A DNA stretch of 8,305 bases, taken from assembly GCA_013290035.1 (NCBI GenBank), contig JABCYT010000115.1:1-8305 (forward strand). The letters are read 5' to 3'. The position numbers and the translations under genes are program-made. Positions 7,775-8,305 of this stretch are shown in pieces (within the stretch, counting starts at the first letter, position 1; the number at the start of each line of letters is the position of its first letter). The notes under the pieces are model-generated. The model had not been told where the DNA came from and made no database searches. It saw only the letters and a program-made list of their open reading frames with translations. The stretch comes from Alphaproteobacteria bacterium (GTDB lineage: Bacteria > Pseudomonadota > Alphaproteobacteria > Reyranellales > Reyranellaceae).

Positions 7775-8173
7775 GGATATATTAGTATTACTTTTGACTC
7801 TGCCACTAGCCGGTCGACGACCATCGGCGAGTAGCCCGTGGCTACTTAAGTGACCTTCGACAGCAGACGAGCCCGAATAAGCAGGCGCCAGGGGGATGGC
7901 GTGATTTTTGCCTTTGGGGACTTTTTGCGCTCCGTAGAGGGGCAGGGAAAGCCGGGCGCGTGGCGAGGCACACAATGGCTGGTGTGGTTGTCCGCACTGC
8001 AAGCATTGCTGTCACACGCTGCCTCGGTGTGAATTCGCTACTCTCATGTCCGCGAGAACAGATCAGATTGCTCGGTAGAAAGTGGCTTCTCCTTCACACG
8101 TCAGCCGGATCGGCACTGCATCGGATGAGCCCCGAGCGCCTTCGCCGTCTCGCTTGCTTCTTCGCGGGTCGCC
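7775..8173. other. Intergenic stretch with no convincing gene
   Basis: About 400 nt with no supported gene on either strand. The short open frames here (up to about 80 codons) lack family motifs, good ribosome binding sites or coding-type composition. Contents seen are an A/T-rich patch at 7775-7797, a hairpin-forming dyad at 7830-7846 (AGTAGCC, 3-nt loop, GGCTACT) and a second dyad at 8012-8032 (TCACAC, 9-nt loop, GTGTGA). It also holds a pair of T-rich units near 7904-7930 resembling each other (GATTTTTGC and ACTTTTTGC). It separates the minus-strand group from a plus-strand gene, so it should hold divergent control signals. Confidence 0.55.
7830..7846. repeat. Perfect 7-bp inverted repeat
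   Basis: AGTAGCC (7830-7836) and GGCTACT (7840-7846) flank CGT. There is no T-tract on either strand, so a terminator is unlikely. It may be an operator-like dyad upstream of the promoter at 7746-7774, or chance. Confidence 0.4.
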
Positions 8174-8197
8174 ATGTCTCGAACGGCGGTATATAGT
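8169..8197 (+). promoter_or_regulatory. Candidate promoter of the right-edge amidohydrolase gene
   Basis: TCGCCA (8169-8174) and TATAGT (8192-8197) match the -35 and -10 consensus at 4 of 6 and 5 of 6 positions with a 17-nt spacer. Transcription would start near 8204, followed by a GGGAG ribosome binding site at 8216-8220. If real, it places every in-frame ATG, GTG and TTG upstream of the transcript start. Confidence 0.4.
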
Positions 8198-8305
8198 TTG
8201 CAGCATTGGGCAGACGGGAGCCGGATCACGAAGAACGGGTTCAAAGTCTGGGATGCCGACACCCATGTCGAGCCGTCGGCGGAGGTGATCGACAAATACC
8301 TCGAT
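8174..8305 (+). CDS. N-terminus of a probable metal-dependent amidohydrolase, truncated by the window edge
   Basis: The frame ends at the window edge reading ITKNGFKVWDADTHVEP and SAEVIDKYLD. The DADTHVEP block is typical of the amidohydrolase-2 (TIM-barrel metal hydrolase) family, where an Asp-x-His near the N-terminus begins metal binding. From it I infer a cytoplasmic hydrolase or decarboxylase of unknown substrate. The start is uncertain. The only ATG is at 8174, and GTG 8189 and TTG 8198 are alternatives. The sequence between 8174 and 8224 does not look like the family, and the natural start would be a Met where the codon ATC lies at 8225-8227, right after GGGAG at 8216-8220. Only 27 to 44 codons are visible, so the family call is tentative. 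Confidence 0.65.
   Translation, partial: MSRTAVYSLQHWADGSRITKNGFKVWDADTHVEPSAEVIDKYLD

Noticed and set aside
7760..8196. Short ORFs of 60 to 80 codons on both strands (7760-8002 minus, 7850-8032 plus, 7960-8196 plus, 8101-8175 minus)
   Set aside because: There are no family motifs, no ribosome sites and they overlap each other; I could not recognise a transposase or other remnant, so I left the stretch as intergenic.

Overview
The window reads as GC-rich bacterial chromosome, most likely from an alphaproteobacterium. The grounds are the urease operon style, a GreB with an acidic N-terminal extension, strong G/C bias at third codon positions, and a REP-like palindrome. I cannot place the genus from sequence alone.

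Positions 1-5058, all on the minus strand and read from high to low coordinates, hold a urease operon: ureD, ureA, a fused ureB-ureC, ureE, ureF, a small DUF3995-type membrane protein and the start of ureG, which runs off the left edge. Genes from ureE to ureG overlap by 1 to 8 nt, so they are probably translated as one coupled unit. UreA and UreBC form the nickel enzyme that splits urea to ammonia and carbamate. UreD, UreF, UreG and UreE load nickel into it. The striking point is that the beta and alpha subunits are one 681-residue polypeptide while gamma stays separate. A nested palindrome of the REP/BIME type separates the structural genes from ureE.

Positions 5089-5640 (+) encode GreB, divergent from ureD across only about 30 bp, with a probable terminator just after it.

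Positions about 5640-7775 (minus strand) hold what looks like a three-gene group. From upstream to downstream these are a proline-rich protein with a PGFR motif, an exported alpha/beta hydrolase with an extra C-terminal region, and a second, poorly bounded ORF with two PGFRV repeats. A good sigma70-type promoter precedes the first gene. The function of the group is unknown.

Positions about 7775-8200 are non-coding as far as I can tell, more A/T-rich at the left end, with small dyads. Near the right edge a plus-strand gene begins, probably a metal-dependent amidohydrolase. Only its first 27 to 44 codons are present, and its start codon is unclear. I saw no tRNA, rRNA, CRISPR array or intact insertion sequence.
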